Source of the DNA: Agrilactobacillus composti DSM 18527 = JCM 14202
GTDB lineage: Bacteria > Bacillota > Bacilli > Lactobacillales > Lactobacillaceae
DNA: 47,803 nucleotides
Assembly (NCBI RefSeq): GCF_001436375.1
Contig: NZ_AZGA01000019.1
Coordinates: forward strand, 1 to 47,803
Direction: 5' to 3'
Positions 1-9,045 of the stretch are shown piece after piece. Position numbers and translations under genes: made by a program. How positions within the stretch are numbered: position 1 is the first letter of the stretch; every line of letters begins with the position of its first letter. The notes beneath the pieces were generated by a model. That model did not search any database. It was not told the DNA's origin and worked only from the letters and a program-made list of their open reading frames with translations.

Positions 1-76
1 TTAGAATTTCTGAGATTTTTGTTTTTCATCGGTGCACTTGACAGGGACCCTATCATTGCAAGGTGTGGCTCTTTTT

Positions 77-679
77 TTAGTTATTTTTTCTAAATCGTAA
101 TAAGGGCATGCCAATCGTTGGCACTAACAAGGTGCCCACAATGGCTTCAATAATGGCATTAAAACTGACCAACACAATTAAAAACAGTAACAAGTTTTGG
201 GTGTTAGCCGCCCCCGCTGTTTTCAATAAGACGCCGGCGCCCTTGAAGCTAAACCAACCCCAGGTGAATAAAACCACCAACACGGTATTGGTCAAAGCAC
301 TGAGCAGGCCGGTGATCCCTAAACTTAACGGCCGGTTGAGTTTGGTCCGTTTAACAAAAAAGCCGAACAATAGCCCAGCCACGACCCCCACCATGACCCG
401 CGGGACAATGGCGATCAAGGGATTGGTGAATAACAAAATCGACAAAGGACCGTCTGGGGAAGTATAGGCTCGAAATAAGGATAACAAGCCCCAAACGCCT
501 CCTAAAATTGCCCCATCCCGGGTACCTAAAATAACGGCACCTAACGCGACAGTAATATGCATCGTCGTGATGGCGACGCCGCCTGGAATAACCAGGGGAA
601 TATAAACCTGTAATACCAAAAGCGCAGACAGTAAGCCTAAAATGCTGACTTCAAATGCCGCACTGCGTGTTTTACCCAT
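77..679 (-). CDS. ECF transporter substrate-binding (S) component
   Basis: A 200-residue, very hydrophobic protein with about six predicted membrane segments, the usual size and shape of an energy-coupling factor S component. The N-terminal half has the layout seen in lactobacillar S components: a first helix ending in a Pro-rich turn, an HITV motif near residue 42, a Gly/Trp segment (GGVWGLLSLFRA, about 60-71), then FTNPLIA and PRVMVG. S components bind one vitamin and dock to a shared EcfAA'T module encoded elsewhere. The substrate is not readable; a PanT-like pantothenate role is one possibility. The start is supported by GGAGG a few bases upstream (complement of 687-693). It is followed by the window edge and has no EcfA/T neighbours, which fits a group II ECF transporter. 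Confidence 0.8.
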   Translation of the reverse strand: MGKTRSAAFEVSILGLLSALLVLQVYIPLVIPGGVAITTMHITVALGAVILGTRDGAILGGVWGLLSLFRAYTSPDGPLSILLFTNPLIAIVPRVMVGVVAGLLFGFFVKRTKLNRPLSLGITGLLSALTNTVLVVLFTWGWFSFKGAGVLLKTAGAANTQNLLLFLIVLVSFNAIIEAIVGTLLVPTIGMPLLRFRKNN

Positions 680-749
680 GTTGGCTTTACCTCCAAAATA
701 AGTCTTATTGGTACCGCTATTATAACAACCAATAGACTATATTAAAAGC

Positions 750-2639
750 TTAATCTAGAATCGTTTTGCCGGTATATAGTTCGTAATATATGCCCTTTTG
801 CGCCATTAAGGTGTCATGATTACCCCGCTCCTTAATTTCGCCGTCTTCAATGACTAAAATTAAATCAGCGTTGAAAATCGTGGATAGGCGGTGGGCGATG
901 GCAAACGTGGTCCGATGGGCCATTAAATTATCCATCCCCACTTGAACTTGGCGTTCGGTTTTCGTATCGATACTAGAGGTGGCTTCGTCTAAAATCATCA
1001 CCGGCGGATCAGCCACGGCCGCTCGGGCAATGGATAATAATTGGCGTTCCCCTTGGGATAAGGAACTGCCGCCGTTGGCAATCAGAGTTTGATAGCCTTG
1101 GGGTAGATTTTGAATAAACCCGTCAGCATTGGCTAACTTGGCAGCTTTTTCCACAGCAGCGTCGTCAGCATTCAGGTCCCCAATGCGAATATTATTAGCC
1201 ACCGTATCTGTAAAGAGATTGGTCTCTTGTAAAACCATTCCCAAGGACTTTCGCAAAGAATCTTTTTTAATGTTCACAATATTGATGCCATCGTAGGTAA
1301 TGGTCCCACTGCCAATTTCATAAAACCGATTCAACATATTGGTAATGGTGGTCTTCCCCGCCCCAGTGGCACCCACTAGCGCCACTTTTTGACCGGCTTC
1401 GGCCACCAAGTTGATATCTTTTAGAATTTGTTTGTGGCCATCATAGCTAAAGTCCACGTGGTCAAAGACTACCCGGCCCTGTAAGGGAATCAGGGCTGCT
1501 TGCTTGGGATCTTGCCAAGCGTAAACACTGCCCTGGTCATCTTGAACCAGCTGCCCATCGGCGCCGGCATGAGCTTTGACCAAGGTAACTTGGCCATTAT
1601 CCACCTCTGATTTTTCATCCAGTAATTGGAAAATACGCTCTGCCCCGGCAAGGGCGATAATGATGGCATTTAATTGTTGAGAAATTTGCGAAATCGGTTG
1701 GCTGAAGTTGCGACTCAATTGCAAGAAGGCCGCGATGGCCCCTAGCGTCAACGCGCTGTTGTGACTTACCACGAGCACACCACCTACTAAAGCCGTCAGC
1801 ACGTACAAGATATTCCCAATGTTGCCCATGATCGGGAACAACATGGTGGAATAGCCATTGGCTAAGGCCGCATCTTGGCGCAGGGACTCATTATATTTGT
1901 CAAAAGTCGCTTCAGATTCTTTTTCATGACTAAATACTTTCACGACTTTTAAACCATTTAAATTTTCTTCAATGAAGCCGTTGATTTGCCCTAATGAGCG
2001 TTGTTGGGCCTGGAAGTATTTGCTGGATCGATTACTTAAAAAGCGAATCACCCCAATACTCAAGGCAAAAATGAACAGCGATAAGATGGTCAATAAGGGG
2101 CTTAGGGTTAACATCCCCACGATAACAAACACAATGTTGAATAATGACGAGACAAATTGGGGCAAACTTTGACTGATCAATTGCATCAACGTATCCACAT
2201 CATTGGTATAGCGACTCATCACATCTCCGTAATCATTGCGGTCAAAATACCCCACGGGCAAGGTTTGCATATGGGCAAACATATCATCACGAATACGCCG
2301 CTGAATCCGTTGGCCTAAAACCGGCATAATTTGCGTGAAGAGTAAAGTGGCAATGACCCCTACATAATAAATCCCCCCCATGATCAAAATAGCCCGGAAT
2401 AGGTTAGAAAAATCATGACTGTGCTGCTGCACTAAGGGCAAGATGTAATCATCCACCAAACGTTGCAAGAATAAAGAACCCATGACCCCCGCTAAGGCCG
2501 CGATGATAATACTGATCATGGCCACGATCAACGGTAGCGGATAACTGGTGAAAATCAAGCCTAATAAGCGTTTGACCGTTGCCCCGGTATGCCGGGGGCC
2601 TGAGCCCTTTTTACCAAAAGAACGTACACCACTATTCAT
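750..2639 (-). CDS. Heterodimeric ABC multidrug exporter subunit, catalytic half (LmrD/BmrD-like)
   Basis: A 629-residue fusion of a six-helix exporter domain and a nucleotide-binding domain. Walker A GATGAGKTT lies near residue 428, Walker B MILDEATSS near 553 with the catalytic Glu intact, and the switch His in IAHRLS near 582. The signature is LSQGE rather than LSGGQ. Between membrane and ATPase domains there is an insert of about 35 residues (near 350-390). A GTG exists 9 bases upstream, but I chose the ATG at 2637-2639 because TAGGTGA sits at proper spacing before it. It overlaps the upstream partner by 8 bases, so the two are co-translated. With that partner it should form one heterodimer pumping drugs or lipophilic compounds out of the cell. 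Confidence 0.88.
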   Translation of the reverse strand: MNSGVRSFGKKGSGPRHTGATVKRLLGLIFTSYPLPLIVAMISIIIAALAGVMGSLFLQRLVDDYILPLVQQHSHDFSNLFRAILIMGGIYYVGVIATLLFTQIMPVLGQRIQRRIRDDMFAHMQTLPVGYFDRNDYGDVMSRYTNDVDTLMQLISQSLPQFVSSLFNIVFVIVGMLTLSPLLTILSLFIFALSIGVIRFLSNRSSKYFQAQQRSLGQINGFIEENLNGLKVVKVFSHEKESEATFDKYNESLRQDAALANGYSTMLFPIMGNIGNILYVLTALVGGVLVVSHNSALTLGAIAAFLQLSRNFSQPISQISQQLNAIIIALAGAERIFQLLDEKSEVDNGQVTLVKAHAGADGQLVQDDQGSVYAWQDPKQAALIPLQGRVVFDHVDFSYDGHKQILKDINLVAEAGQKVALVGATGAGKTTITNMLNRFYEIGSGTITYDGINIVNIKKDSLRKSLGMVLQETNLFTDTVANNIRIGDLNADDAAVEKAAKLANADGFIQNLPQGYQTLIANGGSSLSQGERQLLSIARAAVADPPVMILDEATSSIDTKTERQVQVGMDNLMAHRTTFAIAHRLSTIFNADLILVIEDGEIKERGNHDTLMAQKGIYYELYTGKTILD

Positions 2640-4413
2640 GACTGTCACCTACTTTCTGCAAGGTTGGCCCGGCGGGATTCACATCTGGATCTTGGGACGC
2701 ATGGATTTGGGATTTATTCAAATCCTGGTAAATGGCATTTCTGGCCAATAATTCATCATGGGTCCCAATATCATTGATTTTGCCTTGGTCCATGACCACG
2801 ATTTCATCAGCGCCTGAAATGGAAGAAATTCGCTGGGAAATCAAAATTTTGGTCATGTCCGGTAAATCGTGACTAAAGGCCTCTCTGATCTTTTGCTCAG
2901 TGGCCGTATCCACGGCACTGGTGGAATCATCCATGATCAATACTTTTGGCTGTTTCAACAGGGCCCGGGCAATGGTCAGCCGTTGTTTTTGGCCCCCGGA
3001 TACGTTACTGCCGTCTTGTTCCACGTAAGTGTCATAGCCTTGGGGTAACTCATTGATAAAGTCATCTGCCTGGGCAAGTTTAGCCGCCGCGATCATTTGG
3101 GCATCCGTGGCATCGGGATTACCCCAGCGCAGATTGTCCTTAATGGTCCCAGAAAACAACATATTATTTTGTAACACCATGGCCACATTGTCCCGCAACG
3201 TTCGTAAATCGTAATTTTGTACCGGGATCCCCCCTACTTTCACCGTACCTTCATTGGCTTCATAAAGCCGAGGTAGCAGTTGTACCAGGGTGGATTTCCC
3301 CGAGCCCGTGGAACCAATGATCCCGATCAACGCACCATTTTGAATGTGTAAATTAATATCACTCAACGTGGGTTGTTTGCGTTTTTTAGCATAATAAAAG
3401 CTCACATCTTCAAAATCCACTGCGCCATTGGGCACTTCAGTCACGGGCTGCGCGGGATTAGTAATGGTGGCTGTTTCATTTAAAACGGCCACGATTCGAT
3501 TGCCCGAAGCTTGGGACAAAGACAGTTGGGTGATAATATTGCTAAGCATCATCAAGCTAAATAATACCGACATGGCATAAGCAAACATACTGACTAATTG
3601 ACCAGTTTGCATGCTATTGCCCACGATCATCTGACCCCCGATCCAAGAAATGGCCAAAATCGTCGTGTTGATCATAAAGGTCATCAACGGCGCATTTAAC
3701 GCCAATAAGCGCTGGGCTTTAGAATAAGTGCTGAAAATATCGGTTGAGGCGGTGTTGAATTTGTGGATTTCTTCATTCTCCCGAACGAAAGTCTTCACCA
3801 CACGAATTCCCCGCAGGTTTTCCGAAACAACTTGATTTAAGCGGTCATAACGTTTAAATACTTTTTGAAATAAAGGATAGGCAAAATGCACAATGATGTA
3901 TAAGGCCACCCCTAAGATGGGGACCACCACTACGAAAATCGTAGCCATTTGGGCGTTGATATTAAAGGCCATGATGATGGAGAAAATCAGCATCAAAGGC
4001 GCCCGCACCGCAATTCGAATGGCCATTTGGTAAGCATTTTGCACGTTGGTGATATCCGTAGTCATCCGGGTCACCAAACTGGAGTTGGAGAAGTGGTCGA
4101 TATTTTCAAAGGAAAATTTTTGAATATTATAGAAGATATCGTGGCGCAGGTTTTTGGAAAAGCCTGCCGCCGCGTGGCTGGAAAACCAGCTGGATGCCGC
4201 CCCGCTGGCTAATGAAACCACCGACATGGCTAATAGGATCAAGCCTAAGCGCCAAATAACATCCACGCGCCCGGGGGTGATCCCCTGGTCGATAATGGCC
4301 GCCATTAAAAATGGAATGAAGGTTTCGATCCCCACTTCAAGGGCTACTAACAGCGGTGTCAGTAATGATTGACGGCGGTATTCCCGTACTGCCGTCAATA
4401 GTGTTTTGAGCAT
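2632..4413 (-). CDS. Heterodimeric ABC multidrug exporter subunit, degenerate half (LmrC/BmrC-like)
   Basis: A 593-residue ABC exporter half-transporter. Walker A GSTGSGKST is near residue 367-374 and the signature VSGGQ is canonical. After Walker B the catalytic Glu is replaced by Asp (LIMDDST, about 494) and the switch His by Gln (ISQRIS, about 526). This pairs with the non-canonical LSQGE signature of the downstream partner: together they form the inactive ATP site known from heterodimeric exporters such as LmrCD and TM287/288. A longer frame opens at 4482, but the ATG at 4411-4413 follows AGGGGGA and lies downstream of a good promoter, so the longer start would fall inside the promoter. 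It is first gene of a two-gene operon. Confidence 0.88.
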   Translation of the reverse strand: MLKTLLTAVREYRRQSLLTPLLVALEVGIETFIPFLMAAIIDQGITPGRVDVIWRLGLILLAMSVVSLASGAASSWFSSHAAAGFSKNLRHDIFYNIQKFSFENIDHFSNSSLVTRMTTDITNVQNAYQMAIRIAVRAPLMLIFSIIMAFNINAQMATIFVVVVPILGVALYIIVHFAYPLFQKVFKRYDRLNQVVSENLRGIRVVKTFVRENEEIHKFNTASTDIFSTYSKAQRLLALNAPLMTFMINTTILAISWIGGQMIVGNSMQTGQLVSMFAYAMSVLFSLMMLSNIITQLSLSQASGNRIVAVLNETATITNPAQPVTEVPNGAVDFEDVSFYYAKKRKQPTLSDINLHIQNGALIGIIGSTGSGKSTLVQLLPRLYEANEGTVKVGGIPVQNYDLRTLRDNVAMVLQNNMLFSGTIKDNLRWGNPDATDAQMIAAAKLAQADDFINELPQGYDTYVEQDGSNVSGGQKQRLTIARALLKQPKVLIMDDSTSAVDTATEQKIREAFSHDLPDMTKILISQRISSISGADEIVVMDQGKINDIGTHDELLARNAIYQDLNKSQIHASQDPDVNPAGPTLQKVGDSHE

Positions 4414-4453
4414 CAGAATTCCCCCTAACCTAAACATGATAACGAATTCATTC

Positions 4454-4482
4454 ATTATGGTCATTTTAGTTAATTTGGTCAA
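4454..4482 (-). promoter_or_regulatory. Promoter of the exporter operon
   Basis: On the minus strand, TTGACC (complement of 4477-4482) and CATAAT (complement of 4454-4459) are separated by 17 bases. This supports the start at 4413 for the first exporter gene. Confidence 0.6.
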
Positions 4483-4533
4483 GAAAAGGTAGTTATATGC
4501 TTAGGTTAGCCAGTTTTCGCCACTTCAATTCTC

Positions 4534-4570
4534 AAAAAAAGATCCTGCCACTTTAAGCGTCAGAATCTTT
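4534..4570 (-). terminator. Intrinsic terminator after the ABC ATPase gene
   Basis: Read on the minus strand, a 10-pair stem (AAAGATTCTG with CAGGATCTTT, one G-U) is followed directly by a run of T. It ends transcription of the gene at 4581-5363 and insulates the exporter promoter. Confidence 0.75.
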
Positions 4571-4580
4571 AAATTACACC

Positions 4581-5363
4581 TTATTTCGGATAAACGGCAA
4601 TACGGTTGCCGGTGATATGTTGGGTTTGGATGGGTTTTTGATAAAAATCTGATAAAACCGCATCTTGCATCAAGTCTTGTCGCGGCCCTTGTTGGACGAT
4701 ACGGCCGCCCCGCAATAACAACATGTGGTCAAAGGCCGGCAGGATTTCTTCCGTGTAATGGGACACCAATAACAAAGCCGGGCTATCTGGGCGCTTGGCA
4801 ATGTCGGCTACCCTATTTAACAGCTCTTCTCTGGCAAACAGATCTAACCCATTACAAGGCTCGTCTAAAATTAACAACTGGGGTTGAGTCATCAAGGCCC
4901 GGGCAATCAAAATCAATTGGCGCTCCCCTTGGGATAAGACCGCATAAGGTTTGCCCAACAATTTGGCTCCCCCTAAGTCTTTGAGGATTTGCCGAGCTGT
5001 TTCTAAGTCCTCAGCGGCATATTCCTGATAGATGCCAATGCTGGCAAATTTGCCGGATAAAATGATCTCATCCACCACGTCTCCGGGATGTAATTCATCT
5101 TGTAGGGCCGTGCTGACCCAGCCAATTTTAGTCTTTAACTCTGGGATGCTGATGTGGCCGAATTGACCGCCCAATACTTCCAATTGGCCGCTACTAGGCC
5201 ATAGATCGCCATGGATCATTTTTAACATAGTGGTTTTGCCAGCACCGTTTAAGCCAAGAATGGCCCAATTTTCCCCGGTATGGACTTGCCAACTCAAATG
5301 TTTGATAATTTCCCGCTTGCCTCGGGTGACGGATACATCGTCAAATTTTAAAATTCTCGCCAT
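4581..5363 (-). CDS. Stand-alone ABC transporter ATP-binding protein (YlmA/ModF-like)
   Basis: A 260-residue ATPase with no membrane partner nearby. Walker A GLNGAGKTT spans residues 37-45, the signature is LSQGERQ, Walker B reads LLILDEPCNGLD, and the switch His is in LVSHYTEEI. Aromatic residues W25 and W33 around the nucleotide site and the general layout match the YlmA/ModF type of soluble ABC ATPases. A GTG start 9 bases upstream is possible, but AAAGGTGAG immediately before the ATG at 5361-5363 makes the latter the likely start. The gene stands alone, bounded by terminators on both sides. Its cargo or regulatory role is unknown; similar proteins are annotated only by family. Confidence 0.8.
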   Translation of the reverse strand: MARILKFDDVSVTRGKREIIKHLSWQVHTGENWAILGLNGAGKTTMLKMIHGDLWPSSGQLEVLGGQFGHISIPELKTKIGWVSTALQDELHPGDVVDEIILSGKFASIGIYQEYAAEDLETARQILKDLGGAKLLGKPYAVLSQGERQLILIARALMTQPQLLILDEPCNGLDLFAREELLNRVADIAKRPDSPALLLVSHYTEEILPAFDHMLLLRGGRIVQQGPRQDLMQDAVLSDFYQKPIQTQHITGNRIAVYPK

Positions 5364-5399
5364 TAGCCTCACCTTTTCATCTGTAATAATATTAGTATT

Positions 5400-5447
5400 A
5401 AAAAAGGCAGCTGACTGTAAACCAAAGTTTAGGGTCAGCTGCTTTTT
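5400..5447 (-). terminator. Terminator after ilvC
   Basis: On the minus strand AAAAAAGCAGCTGAC pairs with GTCAGCTGCC across a loop containing CTAAACTTTGGTTTA and ends in a T run. It can also work in the other direction. Confidence 0.75.
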
Positions 5448-5487
5448 TGTGCATCAGTTAAGTCGTTATCAAACTAGGAGGTTTTGA

Positions 5488-6531
<1,044 letters not shown>

Positions 6532-6583
6532 TTATATCTATACCTACAATCAACTGCATCCAGTTAATGTGATACCAAAATTA

Positions 6584-8293
6584 TTATTGATCTAGCCCCA
6601 TCATGTCATTATTGGCATGACCTGGCGCAATCATGGGATAAACCTGTTCATTTGTGGGAATGTTGACCTGAATCAAAGTCGGTTCCGGACTAGCCAATAG
6701 CTTACTGAGCCGTTGGTCTAAGTCATCGCCTTTTTTCAATTCGGCATAATCAATCCCATAGGCCTGGGCCAGGCCCGCAAAGTTCGGTTGGTGGGTAAAC
6801 ATCGTCTGGGAACGGCGATGCTGGTAAAACTCATCTTGCCACTGGCGAACCATGCCCAGGGTCTTGTTGTTTAACAACACCATTTTAACGTTCACATGCT
6901 CGGTGGCTAAGACTTCCAGCTCTTCGCTGGTCATCTGAAAGCCCCCATCCCCGACAAACAAGATAACTGTTTTATCAGGATTGGCGATTTTGGCGCCAAT
7001 CGCTGCAGGGATACCAAAGCCCATGGTCCCTAAGCCCCCGGAAGTAACTAATTGCTTGGGGTGCTTGAAAGGATAGTACTGGGCAGCCCACATTTGGTGT
7101 TGGCCCACATCCGTGGTGACGATCGCTTCACCGTCAGTCACCCGACCGACAGCTTCAATCACTTCTTGAGGTTTCAAGAGTTGGTGACTCAGGCGATAAT
7201 TGTAAGGATGTTGAGTCTGCCGCAGGTGCAATAAGTGTTGCCAGGCACTGGGCCGAGGTGCTGGTGCTGGCATTGCTAAGAGATAAGCCAGCGCCGTTTT
7301 AGCATCAGCGTTCACCCCATATTGTGTGGGAACGATCCGGCCAATTTGGCGGGGATCCACGTCGATATGGGCAATCGTAGCATCCTTGGCGAAGAGCTTG
7401 GGATTAGGGACTAAGCGGTCGTCGAAGCGGGCGCCAATGTTCAAGAGAAAATTGCACTCATCCAGCGCCATATTGGCGGCGTAAGTCCCGTGCATGCCCC
7501 CCATGCCTAAGAAATTAGGATCATCACTGGGGATCGTGCCTAGCCCTAGCAAGGTGCTGACGACAGGTAACTGCCATTTTGCCAAGAACTGGCGCACTGC
7601 TTCAGTTGCCCCGGCGGCACTGACCCCGGCACCAATCAAGACCAGCGGCTTGCTGGCTTGGTGCAACCCTTGCATAATTTCGGCAAGCATTGCTTTTTGA
7701 CTGGGTTTCAAAGGGATAGCCCCTTTGAAATGAGTGGGTGTCGCTGGTTGGTCAGCATCCATGTAAGCACTCATGACATCTTTTGGTAAATCCACCACCA
7801 CTGGCCCTTTGCGACCGCTTTGGGCGATGGTAAAGGCCTGATCCAAGATAGCTGCTAAGTCCTCAACCCGTTTAGGTTGAAAATTCGCCTTGGTGATGGC
7901 CTTAGTCATACTGATGATGTCCAGTTCCTGAAAAGCATTCGTGCCAATCACGCTGGTAGCAACCTGGCCGGTTAAAACTACCAAGGGGACGGAATCTAAC
8001 ATGGCATCGGCGATCCCGGTCATGGCGTTAGACGCCCCGGGACCGCTGGTGACACAGACAACCCCGGTTTTCCCGGTGGTTTTGGCGTACCCTTCAGCGG
8101 CATGCACCGCTGCTTGTTCGTGTCTGGTTAAAATGTTGGCAAAGGACTCAGTGTAAAAGGAATCATACACGGGTAAAACGGCACCGCCGGGATAACCAAA
8201 CAACAGATCCACTCGATTTCTCACTAAAGCTTGAACCAATATTTCAGAACCGTTTAAATGTTGGGCCGGATTGGGCGACTGTTTTGCGAGCAT
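6584..8293 (-). CDS. ilvB: Acetolactate (acetohydroxyacid) synthase, catalytic subunit
   Basis: A 569-residue thiamine diphosphate enzyme condensing two pyruvates to 2-acetolactate or pyruvate with 2-oxobutyrate to 2-aceto-2-hydroxybutyrate. The glutamate that activates the cofactor is E59 in TRHEQAAVHAAEGYA. The FAD-domain motif GARFDDR is that of the anabolic (IlvB) type rather than catabolic AlsS. The ThDP motif runs from VGDGGFQMT to NNKTLGMVRQWQ. Start is supported by GGATG spaced 5 bases from the ATG. It leads an ilvB-ilvC unit that lacks the usual small regulatory subunit ilvN. Two candidate promoters lie in the long upstream region. Confidence 0.93.
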   Translation of the reverse strand: MLAKQSPNPAQHLNGSEILVQALVRNRVDLLFGYPGGAVLPVYDSFYTESFANILTRHEQAAVHAAEGYAKTTGKTGVVCVTSGPGASNAMTGIADAMLDSVPLVVLTGQVATSVIGTNAFQELDIISMTKAITKANFQPKRVEDLAAILDQAFTIAQSGRKGPVVVDLPKDVMSAYMDADQPATPTHFKGAIPLKPSQKAMLAEIMQGLHQASKPLVLIGAGVSAAGATEAVRQFLAKWQLPVVSTLLGLGTIPSDDPNFLGMGGMHGTYAANMALDECNFLLNIGARFDDRLVPNPKLFAKDATIAHIDVDPRQIGRIVPTQYGVNADAKTALAYLLAMPAPAPRPSAWQHLLHLRQTQHPYNYRLSHQLLKPQEVIEAVGRVTDGEAIVTTDVGQHQMWAAQYYPFKHPKQLVTSGGLGTMGFGIPAAIGAKIANPDKTVILFVGDGGFQMTSEELEVLATEHVNVKMVLLNNKTLGMVRQWQDEFYQHRRSQTMFTHQPNFAGLAQAYGIDYAELKKGDDLDQRLSKLLASPEPTLIQVNIPTNEQVYPMIAPGHANNDMMGLDQ

Positions 8294-8700
8294 GTAATCA
8301 TCCTTTCTTTAATTTACCTGACTATCATTTTGCTTGCCGAAAGATTAATAATTACTCATCAACCTCTCATTGGTTTCTAACATTAACACAAATTTGAAAC
8401 TTGTCAACAATTTTTTGATTTAATTTCAAAAAAATATTTTGGATTAAATTTGCGTCGTAACACGCATTATACACATAATTTTTGAAACGTAAAGCCTGAA
8501 TTTCAAAAAATCAAAAATAAGTTTTTGGTGATAAACAAATCAACTTCTTGCTGATTGCCCAAATTTAACTTGATTTTTTTGTAAAGTCAACCCCATATTT
8601 TATAAATAAGGGAATTCCCTTATAGGCTTCTGAAAGCCTATTTTGTCGCCTTTAATGGAAGATTTTATGAATTTTTAAATATAAAGCTGTGAATTCCCAA
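8294..8700. promoter_or_regulatory. Long intergenic control region upstream of ilvB
   Basis: About 400 bases without a gene, AT-rich. On the minus strand the best promoter is TTGACT (complement of 8585-8590) with TAAATT (complement of 8562-8567), spacing 17, giving a leader of about 260 bases. A second TTGACA (complement of 8402-8407) lies nearer ilvB with a poor -10. Four copies of an AATTTGAAA/AATTTCAAA-like element occur at 8391, 8422, 8477 and 8499; they loosely resemble CodY boxes but none is a close match. No T-box core was found on the minus strand, so ilvBC seems controlled by proteins rather than by tRNA. Confidence 0.5.
8606..8641. repeat. Two adjoining palindromes between divergent ilv promoters
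   Basis: ATAAGGGAATTCCCTTAT at 8606-8623 is a perfect 18-base palindrome. It is followed, sharing two bases, by ATAGGCTT-CTGA-AAGCCTAT at 8622-8641. The pair lies just upstream of the minus promoter at 8562-8590 and about 70 bases upstream of the plus T-box promoter, a position suited to an operator for a dimeric regulator or tandem hairpins. Confidence 0.55.
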
Positions 8701-8708
8701 AATAAGTG

Positions 8709-8736
8709 TTGACTTCTCTTCTCTGTGTGTTATATT
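8709..8736 (+). promoter_or_regulatory. Promoter of the T-box transcript
   Basis: TTGACT at 8709-8714 and TATATT at 8731-8736 with a 16-base spacer, and TG one base before the -10 (extended -10). Confidence 0.65.
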
Positions 8737-8754
8737 TGGATAAATTAAAAGATT

Positions 8755-8987
8755 ATTAAAGCAAAATTGGAACGAGTAAGAATTAACACACTTCACAGAG
8801 AGCCCGGAGTTGCTGTAAGCGGGTAGGTGTTCTTTCCGAAGGTTACTCCACGTACAGATTATCTGTATGCCATTGCAAAGCGACCAGGCTTTACCCTGGT
8901 GTAACGAGGTAGCAGATGTTCTGCTACGAAGTAAGGTGGTACCGCGTATAAAACGCCCTTTGATATTGATATCAGAGGGCGTTTTTT
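8755..8987 (+). promoter_or_regulatory. T-box leader (tRNA-sensing antiterminator), probable valine specifier
   Basis: Stem I shows the GAGTAA strand (8774-8779), AGAGAG bulge (8796-8801) and a distal loop with GTTGCTG. The specifier strand reads CCGAAGGTTACTCC; in the GAA-N-XYZ-A pattern the specifier is GTT at 8842-8844 (valine) followed by the expected purine. Shifting by one would give GGT (glycine). Stem III is at 8881-8904. The T-box core AAGTAAGGTGGTACCGCG is at 8929-8946; the base pairing with the tRNA discriminator is T, so a tRNA with A73 is expected, fitting Val, Ile or Leu better than Gly. The terminator AACGCCCT...AGGGCGTT (8952-8983) ends in T6. Uncharged tRNA would favour the antiterminator and read-through into the next gene. 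Confidence 0.9.
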
Positions 8988-9045
8988 GTTTCCATTTTTT
9001 TGTTTTAGTTTTTGACTTAATTATTGTTTAAGAAAGGGATGTATT

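Noticed and set aside
1-76. A GTGCACTTGACAG string reminiscent of the terminal repeats of IS30-type elements from lactobacilli.
   Set aside because: Too short, at the window edge, with no transposase fragment or second end; stops interrupt every long frame. It may equally be chance.
8755-8987. T-box specifier read as glycine (GGT at 8841-8843).
   Set aside because: The following base would be T rather than a purine, and the discriminator-contact base fits A73, not the U73 usual for bacterial tRNA-Gly; the neighbours also favour branched-chain amino acids.
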